Source: JAEUNJ01 sp052035955
Lineage (GTDB): Bacteria > Pseudomonadota > Gammaproteobacteria > Burkholderiales > Rhodocyclaceae
DNA length: 44,435 nucleotides
Assembly: GCA_052035955.1 (NCBI GenBank)
Contig: JBPOHD010000090.1
Span: 1 to 44,435 of the forward strand
Direction of reading: 5' to 3'
Positions 24,401-33,459 of this stretch are shown here, piece after piece. Both the position numbers and the translations under genes were made by a program. The notes under the pieces are model-generated. The model worked only from the letters and a program-made list of their open reading frames with translations, did not search any database and was not told where the DNA came from. Positions within the stretch are counted from its first letter, which is position 1; each line of letters begins with the position of its first letter.

Positions 24401-25603
24401 GCCCTGGACCTTGACCTGGCGGTCGGTCCGGCCGAGGAAGTCCACCAGGCCATCCTCGCGCCGGCGGACCCGGTCGCCGGTGCGGTACCAGCTTCCGTCG
24501 CGGTGGCGAACGAATTTCTCGGCCGTCAGCCGCTCGTCGTTCAGGTAACCGAGGGCGACCCCTTCGCCGCCGACCCACAATTCCCCCGGCTCGCCGTCGG
24601 GGACGGCCTGGCCCTCGGGGCTCATGATCAGGATATCGGTACCGTGGATCGGCGTCCCGATGGGCAATTCGGCGCCGGAGCCGGCATCGGTCGGGGTGAT
24701 GGTGTGGCAGAGGCTGAAGGTCGTGTTCTCGGTCGGTCCGTAGCCGTTGATCAGGCGCAGGGCGGGATGGGCCGCCAGGCAGGCGGCGGCGTGGGCCGGC
24801 GAAACCCGCTCGCCGCCCGTGAGCAGTTGCCGCAGTCCCGAGAAGGCCTTGATCCAGTCGTCCACCATGACGTTGAAGAGGGCGGCCGTCAGCCAGACGT
24901 CAGTCAGCTTGCGCTCGACGATGAAGTCGGCGAGGACGTCCAGCGAGGGCAGCGCTTCCTCCTGCACCACGCAGCACCCGCCGTGCAGGAGGGGCGCCCA
25001 GATCTCCAGGGTGGAGGCGTCGAAGGCGATGGAGGACAACTGCCCCCAGCGGGCGGTCTCGTCTATCCGGATGTAATCGGGTTCCCAGACGAGGCGATCG
25101 ACGGCCCGGTGGGGGACGACGACGCCCTTGGGCATGCCCGTGGAACCCGAGGTGAACATGCCGTAGACCGGCGCCTCCGGCGCCAGATCCGGCCAGGCGG
25201 GAGGCTTCGCCGGGGCGGGCACCAGCAGGGCCTGGCCGACGTCGATGACGGTGAATTTCTCCAGGCCGGCCACCGGAACGCTGGCGTCGGTGAGGGCCAC
25301 CGGGCTGGAAAGCGCCTCCAGCATGGCCTGCTGGCGGGACGAGGGGCTCGACTGGTCGATCGGCACATAGGCGGCACCGCAACGGACCACGGCCAGCAAG
25401 GCCACCACGAAACGAGGGGAGCGTCCCATGAGCATGGGTACGAAGTGCCCCCGCCGGACGCCGGATTCGTACAGTACCGCCGCCAGGCGCCCGACCTCGT
25501 GTTCCAGGTCCCGGTAGTTCAGGATCCAGGAAGCGCCCTCCACCGCCTTCCTCTCCGCGTGGGCGGAAGAGCTGGCCAGGAAATGACGAATAAGGGAAGA
25601 CAT
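21476..25603 (-). CDS. Single-polypeptide NRPS, domain order A-T-C-T-TE
   Basis: The 1375-residue protein has five domains. An adenylation domain (1 to about 505) has MFTSGSTGMPKG, NGYGPTENTTF, YRTGDRVRR and NLNGKVDRYAL. A first carrier has its phosphopantetheine Ser at 547 (LGGTS). A condensation domain (about 610-1020) has HHVAVDE at 733-739. A second carrier has Ser1071 (GGSS), and a thioesterase has Ser1207 (GASLG). By manual alignment to GrsA the specificity residues read D-A-L-W-L-G-G-T-F-K, a valine-type code. There is no second A domain, so carrier 2 must be loaded by this A domain or in trans. No MbtH-like gene, transporter or tailoring enzyme is adjacent. Product unknown, probably a dipeptide or aminoacyl conjugate. 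Confidence 0.9.
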   Translation of the reverse strand: MSSLIRHFLASSSAHAERKAVEGASWILNYRDLEHEVGRLAAVLYESGVRRGHFVPMLMGRSPRFVVALLAVVRCGAAYVPIDQSSPSSRQQAMLEALSSPVALTDASVPVAGLEKFTVIDVGQALLVPAPAKPPAWPDLAPEAPVYGMFTSGSTGMPKGVVVPHRAVDRLVWEPDYIRIDETARWGQLSSIAFDASTLEIWAPLLHGGCCVVQEEALPSLDVLADFIVERKLTDVWLTAALFNVMVDDWIKAFSGLRQLLTGGERVSPAHAAACLAAHPALRLINGYGPTENTTFSLCHTITPTDAGSGAELPIGTPIHGTDILIMSPEGQAVPDGEPGELWVGGEGVALGYLNDERLTAEKFVRHRDGSWYRTGDRVRRREDGLVDFLGRTDRQVKVQGHRIELDEVERILSACPGVGTAAVLIAGDNAETRHLVGFVAGVGTARPDGQDIFAWLETRLPPVMIPHALHVMERLPVNLNGKVDRYALASELEALARPDQAGPAEAEFATETERVLAQVWSRCFAVRGAPIPIRPDSNFLALGGTSLLALRVAAEVRSLLGRELAPIDVLRHPVLAEQARWIDLTARSDRHASDGPRSTTGITLTRGQVAVLSASGLDGSGCAYLVHQALVLRPAPDPEALRQAFAMLIARHPMLRTAIQHCAEMGTGTLKPELPDGWWCHQGRLPAPPRDFDWPEDLLAVINRPLDLGQAPMRADWWALDGDALLLVWTVHHVAVDEMAVNRVLDELGQVLTHGAAALTPVYGSAYAFPVVERAWSDDVAVERQARAFAKSVAGLECPLPPAPAAGDERPLRLPEDVVAALQDRCAAWGCTPFVPLLAACGMALQDSFGEGWRHVVTPFSRRCEPELMEPVGYLLDMRLIEAGARPGEMPADTLRRVHGEIIAAQQPRFQSAERLAEALSEISPEAGAALFQFGLTWRHRPRAGMRFGAATALPVAVPQRGSRFGLCLHLAADGAAITATLEGVRDAFETGAAQRFGRALVARLEALATLDAPVILDLPEARILPPAEEAAARRRQDEVGRAATQAWRTILGRPPAGPQDGFLAAGGSSLLALRMAAHLRRTAGLELDVAGFLARPDFAGLCRQLAAPRGALAGRKPMYSLLGPPDFARYVVVIPGHGGTAVSMFTFASELRRHLPEDYAIAMIDLQSMVRQAPLEGVTHFVREQLVQVVRDLGEQRLDAVVGASLGGVFGAHLVAALGEGVASRIPLCLVDTYAPRILRPGRQWVVKRKLVKWLRHPMNSLVTLVENRSRRWFATPEMSPGPLPEPETPWVRQVWRQSYMELATTPLRVPGARATLIHSRPTSRTAGVLRWADRNGFSGREFDSLRVISVDELHRDLFHRSAAWVAEAMRSR

Positions 25604-25916
25604 CGAATGCGGGGGACCGGCGGGACGAAACGCGAGGGGGCGATTGTGTCATCAAACCGACTTCCCGGATTGCCGGGTGTCGGGTCCAATACGACGCCGG
25701 TGTGCGATTTTTCCTGCCGCGGCCGATACCCCGGCCTGCCGTCGATCGGACCGGTGCAGGCCTGCCCAATCCCGATCGGGCGGCCCCCGGTCCCGCGGAG
25801 CCCGGGGGGCGTACCCGGTCCTTGCCGAGGTCGGCGGCCGGGGCGGGGGACGGGGCGGGGGACGGGGCGGGGGACGACCCGTCGGCGGCGGTCGCCGCCG
25901 GCCACCCCGCGGAATC
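25604..25916. other. 313-base gap with no gene
   Basis: This region separates the stop of the second paaK from the NRPS start, both on the minus strand. No coding frame looks real. It contains a three-copy G-rich tandem repeat (listed separately) and a less GC-rich part near the NRPS start where its promoter would lie; no clear -35/-10 pair was found. Confidence 0.55.
25840..25875. repeat. Three exact 12-base G-rich tandem repeats
   Basis: GGGGCGGGGGAC is repeated three times without a mismatch (25840-25851, 25852-25863, 25864-25875). The six runs of four or five G on the plus strand, which is the template strand for the flanking minus-strand genes, could fold as a G-quadruplex. It lies 42 bases beyond the paaK stop, where it could slow or stop transcription. 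Confidence 0.85.
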
Positions 25917-27230
25917 CTACTTCGGCCGCTTGTCCACCACCCTCTTGGCCTTGCCCATGGAGCGCTCGATGCCGCCCACCTCGACGATCTCGATGCGCGT
26001 GGTGACGCCGATGTAGGACTTGATGTGGTGCTGCAACTCCCGGGCCGAGGCGTGCTTGTCGGCGTCGGCGGCCCGGGCGAACTCCTGCTTCATCTCGACC
26101 TTCACCGTCATCTCGTCCAGATGGGCCTCACGGCTCACCTCGATCAGGTAGTGGGGAGAGAGGCGCGGCGTCTTCAGGATCAGTTCCTCGATCTGGGACG
26201 GGAAGACGTTCACGCCGCGGATGATCAGCATGTCGTCGGAACGGCCGGTGATCTTGCCCATGCGCTTCATGGAGCGGGCGGTGGGCGGCAGCAGCCGGGT
26301 CAGGTCCCGGGTGCGGTAGCGGATGACCGGCAGGGCCTCCTTGGTCAGGGACGTGAAGACCAGCTCGCCCTGCTCGCCGTCCGGCAGCACGGCGCCGGTG
26401 TTGGGGTCGATGACTTCCGCATAAAAGTGGTCTTCCCAGACGACGGGACCGTCCTTGGTCTCGACGCATTCCTGGGCGACGCCGGGGCCCATGACCTCGG
26501 AGAGTCCGTAGATGTCCACCGCCTCGATGCCGAAGCGGCGCTCGATCTCCTCGCGCATCTGCTGGGTCCAGGGCTCGGCGCCGTGGATGCCGATGCGCAG
26601 GGTGCAGTTGGTCGGGTCTATGCCCTGGCGCTGGAATTCGTCGGCGATGGCCAGCATGTAGGAGGGCGTGACCATGATGATGTCGGGCTGGAAGTCCTGG
26701 ATCAGCTGGACCTGGCGCTCGGTCTGGCCGCCGCCGAAGGGAATCACCGTGCAGCCCAGCTTCTCGGCGCCGTAGTGGGCGCCGAGGCCGCCGGTGAAGA
26801 GCCCGTAGCCATAGGAGACATGAACCTTGTCGCCCGGCTTGCCGCCGGCGGCGCGGATGGAGCGGGCGACCAGGTCGGCCCAGTTCTCGATGTCGTTGCG
26901 GGTGTAGCCGACCACCGTCGGCTTGCCCGTGGTGCCCGAGGAGGCATGGACGCGGACGACCCGCTCCCGCGGCACGGCGAACATGTCGAAGGGGTAGGTG
27001 TCGCGCAGGTCCTGCTTGGTGGTGAAGGGGAACCTGGCGATGTCGGCCAGTTCCCTGAAGTCGTCCGGGTGCACGCCCGCATTGTCGAACTTGCGCTTGT
27101 AGTGGGGGACGTTGTGGTAGGCGTGGGTCAGGGTCCAGCGCATGCGCCGGGTCTGGAGGTCGATGATCTCGTCGCGGCTGGCGATCTCGATCGGGTCGAG
27201 TTCGTTGTCGAGGGGGCGGTCGTATTTCAT
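25917..27230 (-). CDS. paaK: Phenylacetate-CoA ligase (second copy, in paa operon)
   Basis: The 437-residue protein carries all PaaK landmarks: ASSGTTGKPTVVGY (AMP-binding loop), YGYGLFTGGLGAHYG, IPFGGGQTERQVQL, IYGLSEVMGPGVAQE and GKITGRSDDMLIIRGVNVFP. It makes phenylacetyl-CoA from phenylacetate, ATP and CoA, the entry step of the pathway encoded just upstream. It follows the thiolase gene by 15 bases and is the last gene of that five-gene minus-strand operon. It differs from the copy at 10230-11534 mainly in the N-terminus, the 130-180 region and the last 40 residues. A G-rich tandem repeat follows the stop, possibly limiting read-through into the NRPS gene. Confidence 0.95.
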   Translation of the reverse strand: MKYDRPLDNELDPIEIASRDEIIDLQTRRMRWTLTHAYHNVPHYKRKFDNAGVHPDDFRELADIARFPFTTKQDLRDTYPFDMFAVPRERVVRVHASSGTTGKPTVVGYTRNDIENWADLVARSIRAAGGKPGDKVHVSYGYGLFTGGLGAHYGAEKLGCTVIPFGGGQTERQVQLIQDFQPDIIMVTPSYMLAIADEFQRQGIDPTNCTLRIGIHGAEPWTQQMREEIERRFGIEAVDIYGLSEVMGPGVAQECVETKDGPVVWEDHFYAEVIDPNTGAVLPDGEQGELVFTSLTKEALPVIRYRTRDLTRLLPPTARSMKRMGKITGRSDDMLIIRGVNVFPSQIEELILKTPRLSPHYLIEVSREAHLDEMTVKVEMKQEFARAADADKHASARELQHHIKSYIGVTTRIEIVEVGGIERSMGKAKRVVDKRPK

Positions 27231-27245
27231 GGTCTTCTGCCTTGG

Positions 27246-28447
<1,202 letters not shown>

Positions 28448-28451
<4 letters not shown>

Positions 28452-28894
28452 GACTCGCGTTCCTCGAAGAAATGGCCCTTGATGCGCGACGACCGGCCCC
28501 GGAACACGGCAATCAGCCGGCCTTCCTGGTTGCTCACCTCGATGTCATAGACGCCGCTGCGGCCGCCCTGGTGGCGGGCCTGGCCGGCGGCCGTGAGGAC
28601 GTCGCCCAGGTGGGCCGGGGCGATGAAGTTGATGTCGACGCCCGAGGCGACGGCCCGGTGGTTGTAGCCGTTGCAGGCATAGGCGAAGGTGGAGTCGGCG
28701 ACCGCGAAGATGAAGCCGCCGTGGCAGATGCCGTGGCCGTTGACCATGTCGGGCCGGACGGTCATGCGCAGGGTGGCGGCGCCGGGCCCGACGCAGACGA
28801 TCTCGATGCCCAGGCCCCGGGCGGCATGGTCGTCCGGCCACATGACCTCGGCGCAGCGCTCGGCGACCTGCTGGGGTGTCAGGGCCACGCTCAT
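28448..28894 (-). CDS. paaI: Hydroxyphenylacetyl-CoA thioesterase PaaI
   Basis: The 148-residue hot-dog protein has the PaaI pattern: MVNGHGICHGGFIFAVADST (with the catalytic Asp on the central helix), then ASGVDINFIAPAHLGDVLTA. PaaI hydrolyses stray ring-hydroxylated phenylacetyl-CoA and CoA esters, freeing trapped CoA when the pathway stalls. The ATG at 28894 overlaps the stop of the upstream hydratase gene (ATGA), and its own stop overlaps the start of paaJ, so three genes are chained by four-base overlaps. Longer upstream frame sequence is not family-like. Length is normal for PaaI. Confidence 0.93.
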
Positions 28895-29679
28895 TCCCCG
28901 GTGAAGTTGGGCGGGCGCTTCTGCATGAAGGCGGCGACGCCTTCCCGATAGTCGCGGCCGGAGCCCAGTTCCCGCTGGCAGTCGCGCTCGAGGCCGAGCT
29001 GCTCCTCGAGGGTATGGCCGCCGCTGGCGTAGAGGGCCTGCTTGGTGCGGGCCAGCCCCTTGGTCGGCGCGGTGGCGAAGTGGCGGGCGAGGCGGTCCGT
29101 CTCGGCGGCCAGCTGCTCGTCGTCCACGCATTTCCAGATCATGCCCCAGGCCTCGGCCTGCTCGGCGGAGAGCTTGTCGCCCAGCAGGGCGAGGCCCATG
29201 GCGCGGGCCATGCCGACCGCCCGGGGCAGCGCCCAGGTGCCGCCGGCGTCGGGGACCAGGCCGAGCTTGCAGAAGGCCTGGATGAAGGAAGCCGAGCGGG
29301 CCGCGATGACGATGTCGCAGGCCAGGGCGATGTTGGCCCCGGCACCGGCGGCGACGCCGTTGATGGCGCCGATCACCGGCATCTCGAGTCCGCGCAGGGT
29401 CAGGATCAGGGGCTTGTAGAAGGTCTCGATGGTATGGCCCAGGTCCACCGGGGCGGCGTCGGCCGAGACGTTGCGGTCGGCGAGATCCTGGCCGGCGCAG
29501 AAGCCGCGGCCGGCGCCCGTCAGCACGAGGACGCGGGCCTTGCCGTCGCGGGTGCGGGCCAGGGCGTCGCGCAGTTCCAGGTGCATCGGCTCGTTGAAGG
29601 AGTTGAGGCGGTCGGGCCGGTTGAGGGTGATCCGGGCAATGCCGTCCTCGAGGCCGAACAGGATGTGCTCGTAGGTCAT
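28891..29679 (-). CDS. paaG: Enoyl-CoA hydratase/isomerase, 1,2-epoxyphenylacetyl-CoA isomerase type
   Basis: The 262-residue crotonase-family protein has ITLNRPDRLNSFNEPMHLEL, the oxyanion segment GRGFCAGQDLADRNV and the second loop AINGVAAGAGANIALACDIV. The active-site Asp/Gly stretch is KLGLVPDAGGTWALPRAVG. PaaG isomerises ring-1,2-epoxyphenylacetyl-CoA to the oxepin and also shifts a double bond later in the pathway. The AGQDL and PDAGGTW wording fits PaaG well; PaaF-type hydratases are the alternative. The stop overlaps paaI (ATGA), and the gene before it ends 16 bases upstream. Confidence 0.9.
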   Translation of the reverse strand: MTYEHILFGLEDGIARITLNRPDRLNSFNEPMHLELRDALARTRDGKARVLVLTGAGRGFCAGQDLADRNVSADAAPVDLGHTIETFYKPLILTLRGLEMPVIGAINGVAAGAGANIALACDIVIAARSASFIQAFCKLGLVPDAGGTWALPRAVGMARAMGLALLGDKLSAEQAEAWGMIWKCVDDEQLAAETDRLARHFATAPTKGLARTKQALYASGGHTLEEQLGLERDCQRELGSGRDYREGVAAFMQKRPPNFTGE

Positions 29680-29695
29680 GGGGGCAGGGTATCGG

Positions 29696-30463
29696 TCAGA
29701 AGGACGCCTTGAGGCCCAGGCGTTTCAGGGCGGCCTCGGTCTGGTCCCGCCAGTCGGCCAGCATGTCGGCATTGCCGCGCCGGCGCAGGCCGTACTGGAT
29801 ATACACATCCGCGTGGGCCGAATCCTCGCGGCCGAAGGTGGCGGCGACCCGGGGCAGCCAGTAATCGACGGCCGTCTGGGTGGCGGAACGGGAGCCGGTG
29901 CGTTCGATGGCCTGTTTGACGCCGGCCTCGCCCAGGGCGGCATGCTCCCGCTCCCGCGGCAGCAGGGTGGCGATGGCGCCGGCCAGGGGCGTGTAGGAGC
30001 AGTCCTGCATTTCGGCGAGCTGGACGGCGGTGGCCATGCCCATCAGCATGTTGAAGGTGACGGCGTCCTCCCAGCCCTCCAGGGGATAGTGGAAGACATT
30101 GAGCCGCTTGTCGCCGCCGATGCGGCGGGTGCCCAGATCCACGTTGCGGTCCAGGCGGGAATCCCAGGCGTGGGAGCGCACGTAGAGCTGGGGCTCGACG
30201 CCGAAGGCCTTCAGGAGGTCGAGGACCAGTTCCGCATGGACGTATTTCTCGGCGACGATCTTCGCCGCCACGATGCGCTCGCGCAGGCCGGGCCCGCGAT
30301 TGACGTAGGGGCAGAACCCGGCCGCGCCGGCCAGTTCCGAGTCGGCCAGCACCACCATGAGGCGCATGAGTTCCGCCCGGTAGCCGGGCGTGAGGGCATC
30401 GCCGGCCGCCAGTTTGGCGCCGCCGGCGATGCGCGCCGCCAGATCCTTGTCCTGTTTCTGCAT
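29696..30463 (-). CDS. PaaA/PaaC-family ferritin-like protein, stand-alone
   Basis: The 255-residue protein is all-helical and matches the PaaA/PaaC family (subunits of the ring-1,2-phenylacetyl-CoA epoxidase). Candidate diiron ligands appear as ADSELAGAAGF, VAEKYVHAELVLDLL and LLPREREHAALGE (ExxH). That suggests a metal-binding, PaaA-like role rather than the metal-free PaaC one. It is shorter than typical PaaA (about 310-330 residues), and the genes for PaaB, C, D and E are not adjacent. The ATG at 30463 is preferred over 30487 because GGGGGAG precedes it. It heads the paa minus-strand operon, 16 bases before paaG, and is divergent from a flavodoxin gene. Whether it oxygenates a CoA ester is open. 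Confidence 0.8.
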   Translation of the reverse strand: MQKQDKDLAARIAGGAKLAAGDALTPGYRAELMRLMVVLADSELAGAAGFCPYVNRGPGLRERIVAAKIVAEKYVHAELVLDLLKAFGVEPQLYVRSHAWDSRLDRNVDLGTRRIGGDKRLNVFHYPLEGWEDAVTFNMLMGMATAVQLAEMQDCSYTPLAGAIATLLPREREHAALGEAGVKQAIERTGSRSATQTAVDYWLPRVAATFGREDSAHADVYIQYGLRRRGNADMLADWRDQTEAALKRLGLKASF

Positions 30464-30546
30464 GTCGTACTCCCCCTCGAGGGCCATGAACTATACGGTA
30501 TCCGGCCGCTGCCGGACTGCCCGGGGCGCCGACAGAGGAATGCCCG

Positions 30547-30575
30547 TTCCCGTGGCCGGGCGAAAGCGATACAAT
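30547..30575 (+). promoter_or_regulatory. Candidate promoter of the flavodoxin-paaN-paaY unit
   Basis: TTCCCG (30547-30552) and TACAAT (30570-30575) are 17 bases apart. The -10 is near-consensus, the -35 weak, so activation by a regulator is possible. It lies about 120 bases before the flavodoxin start in the divergent spacer between the two halves of the paa locus. Confidence 0.45.
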
Positions 30576-30696
30576 ATCACAGGCTTCAACTGTTGAGTTC
30601 GTATCAAAACGCCCCGGCGATACCGCGGGGTCGTCCGAACGGGGCACCCGGCCGACGGTCCCTTCGGTGTATCTTGTCGGCCCGCGAGAGAATCCG

Positions 30697-31146
30697 ATGG
30701 CCCATATCCTGATCATCGTCGGCACCGAATCCGGCAACGCCCGCATGTGCGCCGACCACCTGAACGACCACCTGCCGGCCCAGGGCCACGAGGTCGAGGT
30801 GGTGGAAGAGGCGGAGGCGGGCGCGGTGGATTTCGCCGGCCGCGAGGTGGTGCTGGTGTGCACCTCGACCCACGGCGACGGGGAACTGCCGGACAACCTG
30901 ATTCCGCTGGCCGACCGGCTGCGGTCTGAAAAGCCGGACCTGTCCCACCTGCGCTACGGGGTCATCGCCCTCGGCGACCAGACCTACCGGGCCACCTTCT
31001 GCAAGGCCGGCAAGGACATGGACGCGCTGATGGCGGGCTGCGGCGCCAGCCGGGTCGGCGAGCGGCTGGAGATCGATGCCTGCACCCAGCCCCTGCCCGA
31101 CGAGGAGGCCCTGAACTGGGCCATGGAGTGGGTCAGTCAACTCTGA
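30697..31146 (+). CDS. Flavodoxin (MioC-like)
   Basis: The 149-residue protein has the FMN phosphate-binding loop near the N-terminus (IIVGTESGNARMCADHL) and the ring-binding loops VLVCTSTHGDGELPDNL and GVIALGDQTYRATFCKAG. This is the layout of short-chain flavodoxins and of the FMN domain of sulfite reductases. It would carry single electrons in the cytoplasm. Its place directly opposite the diiron-type PaaA/PaaC-like gene and upstream of paaN suggests it could feed electrons to an oxygenase when no PaaE reductase is nearby; that link is inference. GAGAG lies upstream of the ATG. PaaN follows after 40 bases on the same strand. Confidence 0.88.
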   Translation: MAHILIIVGTESGNARMCADHLNDHLPAQGHEVEVVEEAEAGAVDFAGREVVLVCTSTHGDGELPDNLIPLADRLRSEKPDLSHLRYGVIALGDQTYRATFCKAGKDMDALMAGCGASRVGERLEIDACTQPLPDEEALNWAMEWVSQL

Positions 31147-31186
31147 CGACCGTAGTGCCGGAAGCCACCGACCCAGGGAGAACGCC

Positions 31187-32845
31187 ATGAGCCATCCAAT
31201 GTTCGGCGAACATCGGGAACTCCTCGAGGAGGCGGTGCACGCCATCCGCGGCCGGGCCTACTGGAGCCCCTGGCCCGAGCACCCGAAAGCCTACGGCGAG
31301 GGCGCCCTGGACGCCGGCCGGGAGGCCTTCGATGCCTACCGGGAAGCCAATTTCTACCTGGACCAGCCGGGGGTCGTGGACCGTATCGGCGCGGAGGTTT
31401 CGCCCTATGGCCTGCATCTGGACATCCGCTATCCCCGCTGCCGTCCCGATGCGCTGATCGCGGCGGCCAGGGCGGCCATGCCGGCCTGGACCCGGGCCGG
31501 CGCCGATGTCCGGGCCGGCGTCTGCGTCGAGATCCTGGCCCGGCTCAACATCCATAGCCCGGAGATCGCCCACGCCGCCATGCACACGACGGGACAACCC
31601 CTGGCGATGGCCTTCCGGGCGGCTGGTCCCCAGGCCCAGGCGCGGGGACTGGAGGCCGTGGCCCTGGCCTGGCGGGAGATGAAGGAGATTCCGGATTCGG
31701 CCGTCTGGGAAAAGCCCCAGGGCACGCATGCGTCGCTGCGCCTGGAAATGCGTTATGCGGTCGTGCCGCGGGGCGTGGCCCTGGTGGTCGGGTGCTCGAC
31801 CTTCCCGACCTGGAACGCCTATCCCGGTTTGTTCGCCAGCCTCGTGACGGGCAATCCGGTGATCGTGAAGCCGCATCCCGGGGCCATCCTGCCCCTGGCC
31901 ATCACCGTTGCCGCCGCCCGCCAGACCCTGAAGGATGCCGGCTTCGATCCCAACCTGGTGAGCCTGCTGGTCGACGATCCCGATACCCCGATCACTCGTG
32001 ACGTGGCCCTGAAGCCCGACGTCCGCCTGATCGACTACACGGGCGGCAATGCCTTCGGCGACTGGCTGCAGGAGAATGCCCGCCAGGCGCGGCTGTTCGC
32101 CGAGAAGGCCGGCGTCAATTGCGTCGTGGTGGATTCGACGGACGACTACCCCGGCATGCTGGAAAACCTGGCGTTCAGCCTGTGCCTCTATTCCGGGCAG
32201 ATGTGCACATCGCCCCAGGCCATCTTCGCAGCGCGATCCGGTATCTCGACCCCCGATGGCCCCGTGACCCCGGAGCGCTTCGGGGTCGATCTCTCGCAGG
32301 CCGTGGGAAGGCTGCTCGACGACGACGAGCGAGCCGTCGAGATCCTCGGCGCCATCCAGTCGCCGGCCTCCCTGGCGCGCATCGAGGCGCTTCGTGTCCA
32401 CGACGAGATAATCCGGGAATCGTCGGCGATCCGGCATCCCGTGTGGCCGGACGCGCGGGTCGCGACGCCGCTCCTGATCAAGCTCGACGTTGCCGACGAG
32501 GCCCTCTACGGGGAGGAGCGCTTCGGGCCCATCGCCTTCCTCGTCGAGACGGCCACCACGTCGGAGAGCCTCGCCGCCACGGAGCGGATCGTGCGCGACA
32601 AGGGGGCCATCACGCTGCTGGTCCACACCACCAACCCCCATGTCCGGGATCTGGCCGGTGACTTGGCCTTGCGGGCCGGCGTGTCCCTGTCCTTCAACCT
32701 GTGCGATGGCGTCCATGTCAACCTGTCGGCGGCCTTCTCCGACTTCCATGCCACCGGCGCCAACCCGGCGGCCAACGCCAGTCTGACCGACGCGGCCTTC
32801 GTGGCCGGGCGCTTCTTCGTCGTCCAGGCCCGGCAACACCTTTGA
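31187..32845 (+). CDS. paaN: PaaN-type aldehyde dehydrogenase of phenylacetate degradation
   Basis: The 552-residue protein matches the PaaN group of aldehyde dehydrogenases rather than full PaaZ fusions. It has no C-terminal MaoC-like hydratase domain. Landmarks are VALVVGCSTFPTWNAYPGLF, GNPVIVKPHPGAILPLAI (cofactor-binding region) and the nucleophile Cys340 in SGQMCTSPQAIF. ALYGEERFGPIAFLVE and the late FATGANPAANASL-like segment complete the fold. By family knowledge it oxidises the semialdehyde formed after ring opening to the acid in the pathway. Because the hydrolase half of PaaZ is missing, ring hydrolysis must come from another protein. paaY follows after eight bases, so the two are one operon. 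Confidence 0.88.
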   Translation: MSHPMFGEHRELLEEAVHAIRGRAYWSPWPEHPKAYGEGALDAGREAFDAYREANFYLDQPGVVDRIGAEVSPYGLHLDIRYPRCRPDALIAAARAAMPAWTRAGADVRAGVCVEILARLNIHSPEIAHAAMHTTGQPLAMAFRAAGPQAQARGLEAVALAWREMKEIPDSAVWEKPQGTHASLRLEMRYAVVPRGVALVVGCSTFPTWNAYPGLFASLVTGNPVIVKPHPGAILPLAITVAAARQTLKDAGFDPNLVSLLVDDPDTPITRDVALKPDVRLIDYTGGNAFGDWLQENARQARLFAEKAGVNCVVVDSTDDYPGMLENLAFSLCLYSGQMCTSPQAIFAARSGISTPDGPVTPERFGVDLSQAVGRLLDDDERAVEILGAIQSPASLARIEALRVHDEIIRESSAIRHPVWPDARVATPLLIKLDVADEALYGEERFGPIAFLVETATTSESLAATERIVRDKGAITLLVHTTNPHVRDLAGDLALRAGVSLSFNLCDGVHVNLSAAFSDFHATGANPAANASLTDAAFVAGRFFVVQARQHL

Positions 32846-32853
32846 GGAATACC

Positions 32854-33459
32854 ATGGTCAAGGTTTATTCGATCGACGGCGTCACGCCGGTGGTGGATCC
32901 GACGGCATTCGTTCATCCGACCGCCGTATTGATCGGCGACGTCGTGGTCGGGCCGGGGGCCTATATCGGCCCTTGCGCCTCGCTGCGCGGCGATTTCGGC
33001 CGGCTGACGATAGGCTCCGGCGCCAACGTGCAGGATTGCTGCGTGATGCACAGCTTCCCCGGCGCCGAGGCGGTGGTGGAGGAGGACGGTCACATCGGCC
33101 ATGGGGCCGTGCTCCACGGCTGCATCGTCCGCCGAAATGCCATGGTCGGCATGAACGCCGTGGTGATGGACAAGGCGGTGGTGGGCGAGTCGGCCATCGT
33201 CGCCGCCCAGGCCTTCGTGCGGGCCGGCATGGAAATACCGGCCCGGCACCTGGCCGCCGGTACCCCGGCCAAGATCCTTCGCGAACTCGGCGACGAGGAG
33301 GTGGCCTGGAAATCCGAGGGCACGCGCTTCTATCAGGAACTGTCCCGGCGCTGCCTGGCCACCCTGGTGGAAACCGAGGCCCTGTCGGCCGAGGAGCCCG
33401 GCCGCAAGCGCCTGGACCTGGGCGGCTACCGGCCCCTGGGAGACGCACGCAAGTCTTGA
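32854..33459 (+). CDS. paaY: PaaY, gamma-carbonic-anhydrase-fold thioesterase
   Basis: The 201-residue protein is a left-handed beta-helix: hexapeptide-like turns run from FVHPTAVLIGDVVVGPGAYI through GSGANVQDCCVMHSFPG to IGHGAVLHGCIVRRNAMVGM. His residues in the HSF, HIGHG and LHG positions match the zinc site of gamma-carbonic-anhydrase-like proteins. A PaaY-type C-terminal extension follows (GRKRLDLGGYRPLGDAR). PaaY is reported as a thioesterase that clears 2-hydroxycyclohepta-1,4,6-triene-1-formyl-CoA, a dead-end product of the pathway. GAGGAAT precedes the ATG at 32854, eight bases behind paaN. Confidence 0.92.
   Translation: MVKVYSIDGVTPVVDPTAFVHPTAVLIGDVVVGPGAYIGPCASLRGDFGRLTIGSGANVQDCCVMHSFPGAEAVVEEDGHIGHGAVLHGCIVRRNAMVGMNAVVMDKAVVGESAIVAAQAFVRAGMEIPARHLAAGTPAKILRELGDEEVAWKSEGTRFYQELSRRCLATLVETEALSAEEPGRKRLDLGGYRPLGDARKS

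Noticed and set aside
20726..26005. A 1759-codon open frame on the plus strand
   Set aside because: It lies antisense to the transferase, NRPS and part of paaK, has no domain pattern and is rich in Gly/Arg/Gln, as expected for the opposite strand of high-G+C coding DNA.
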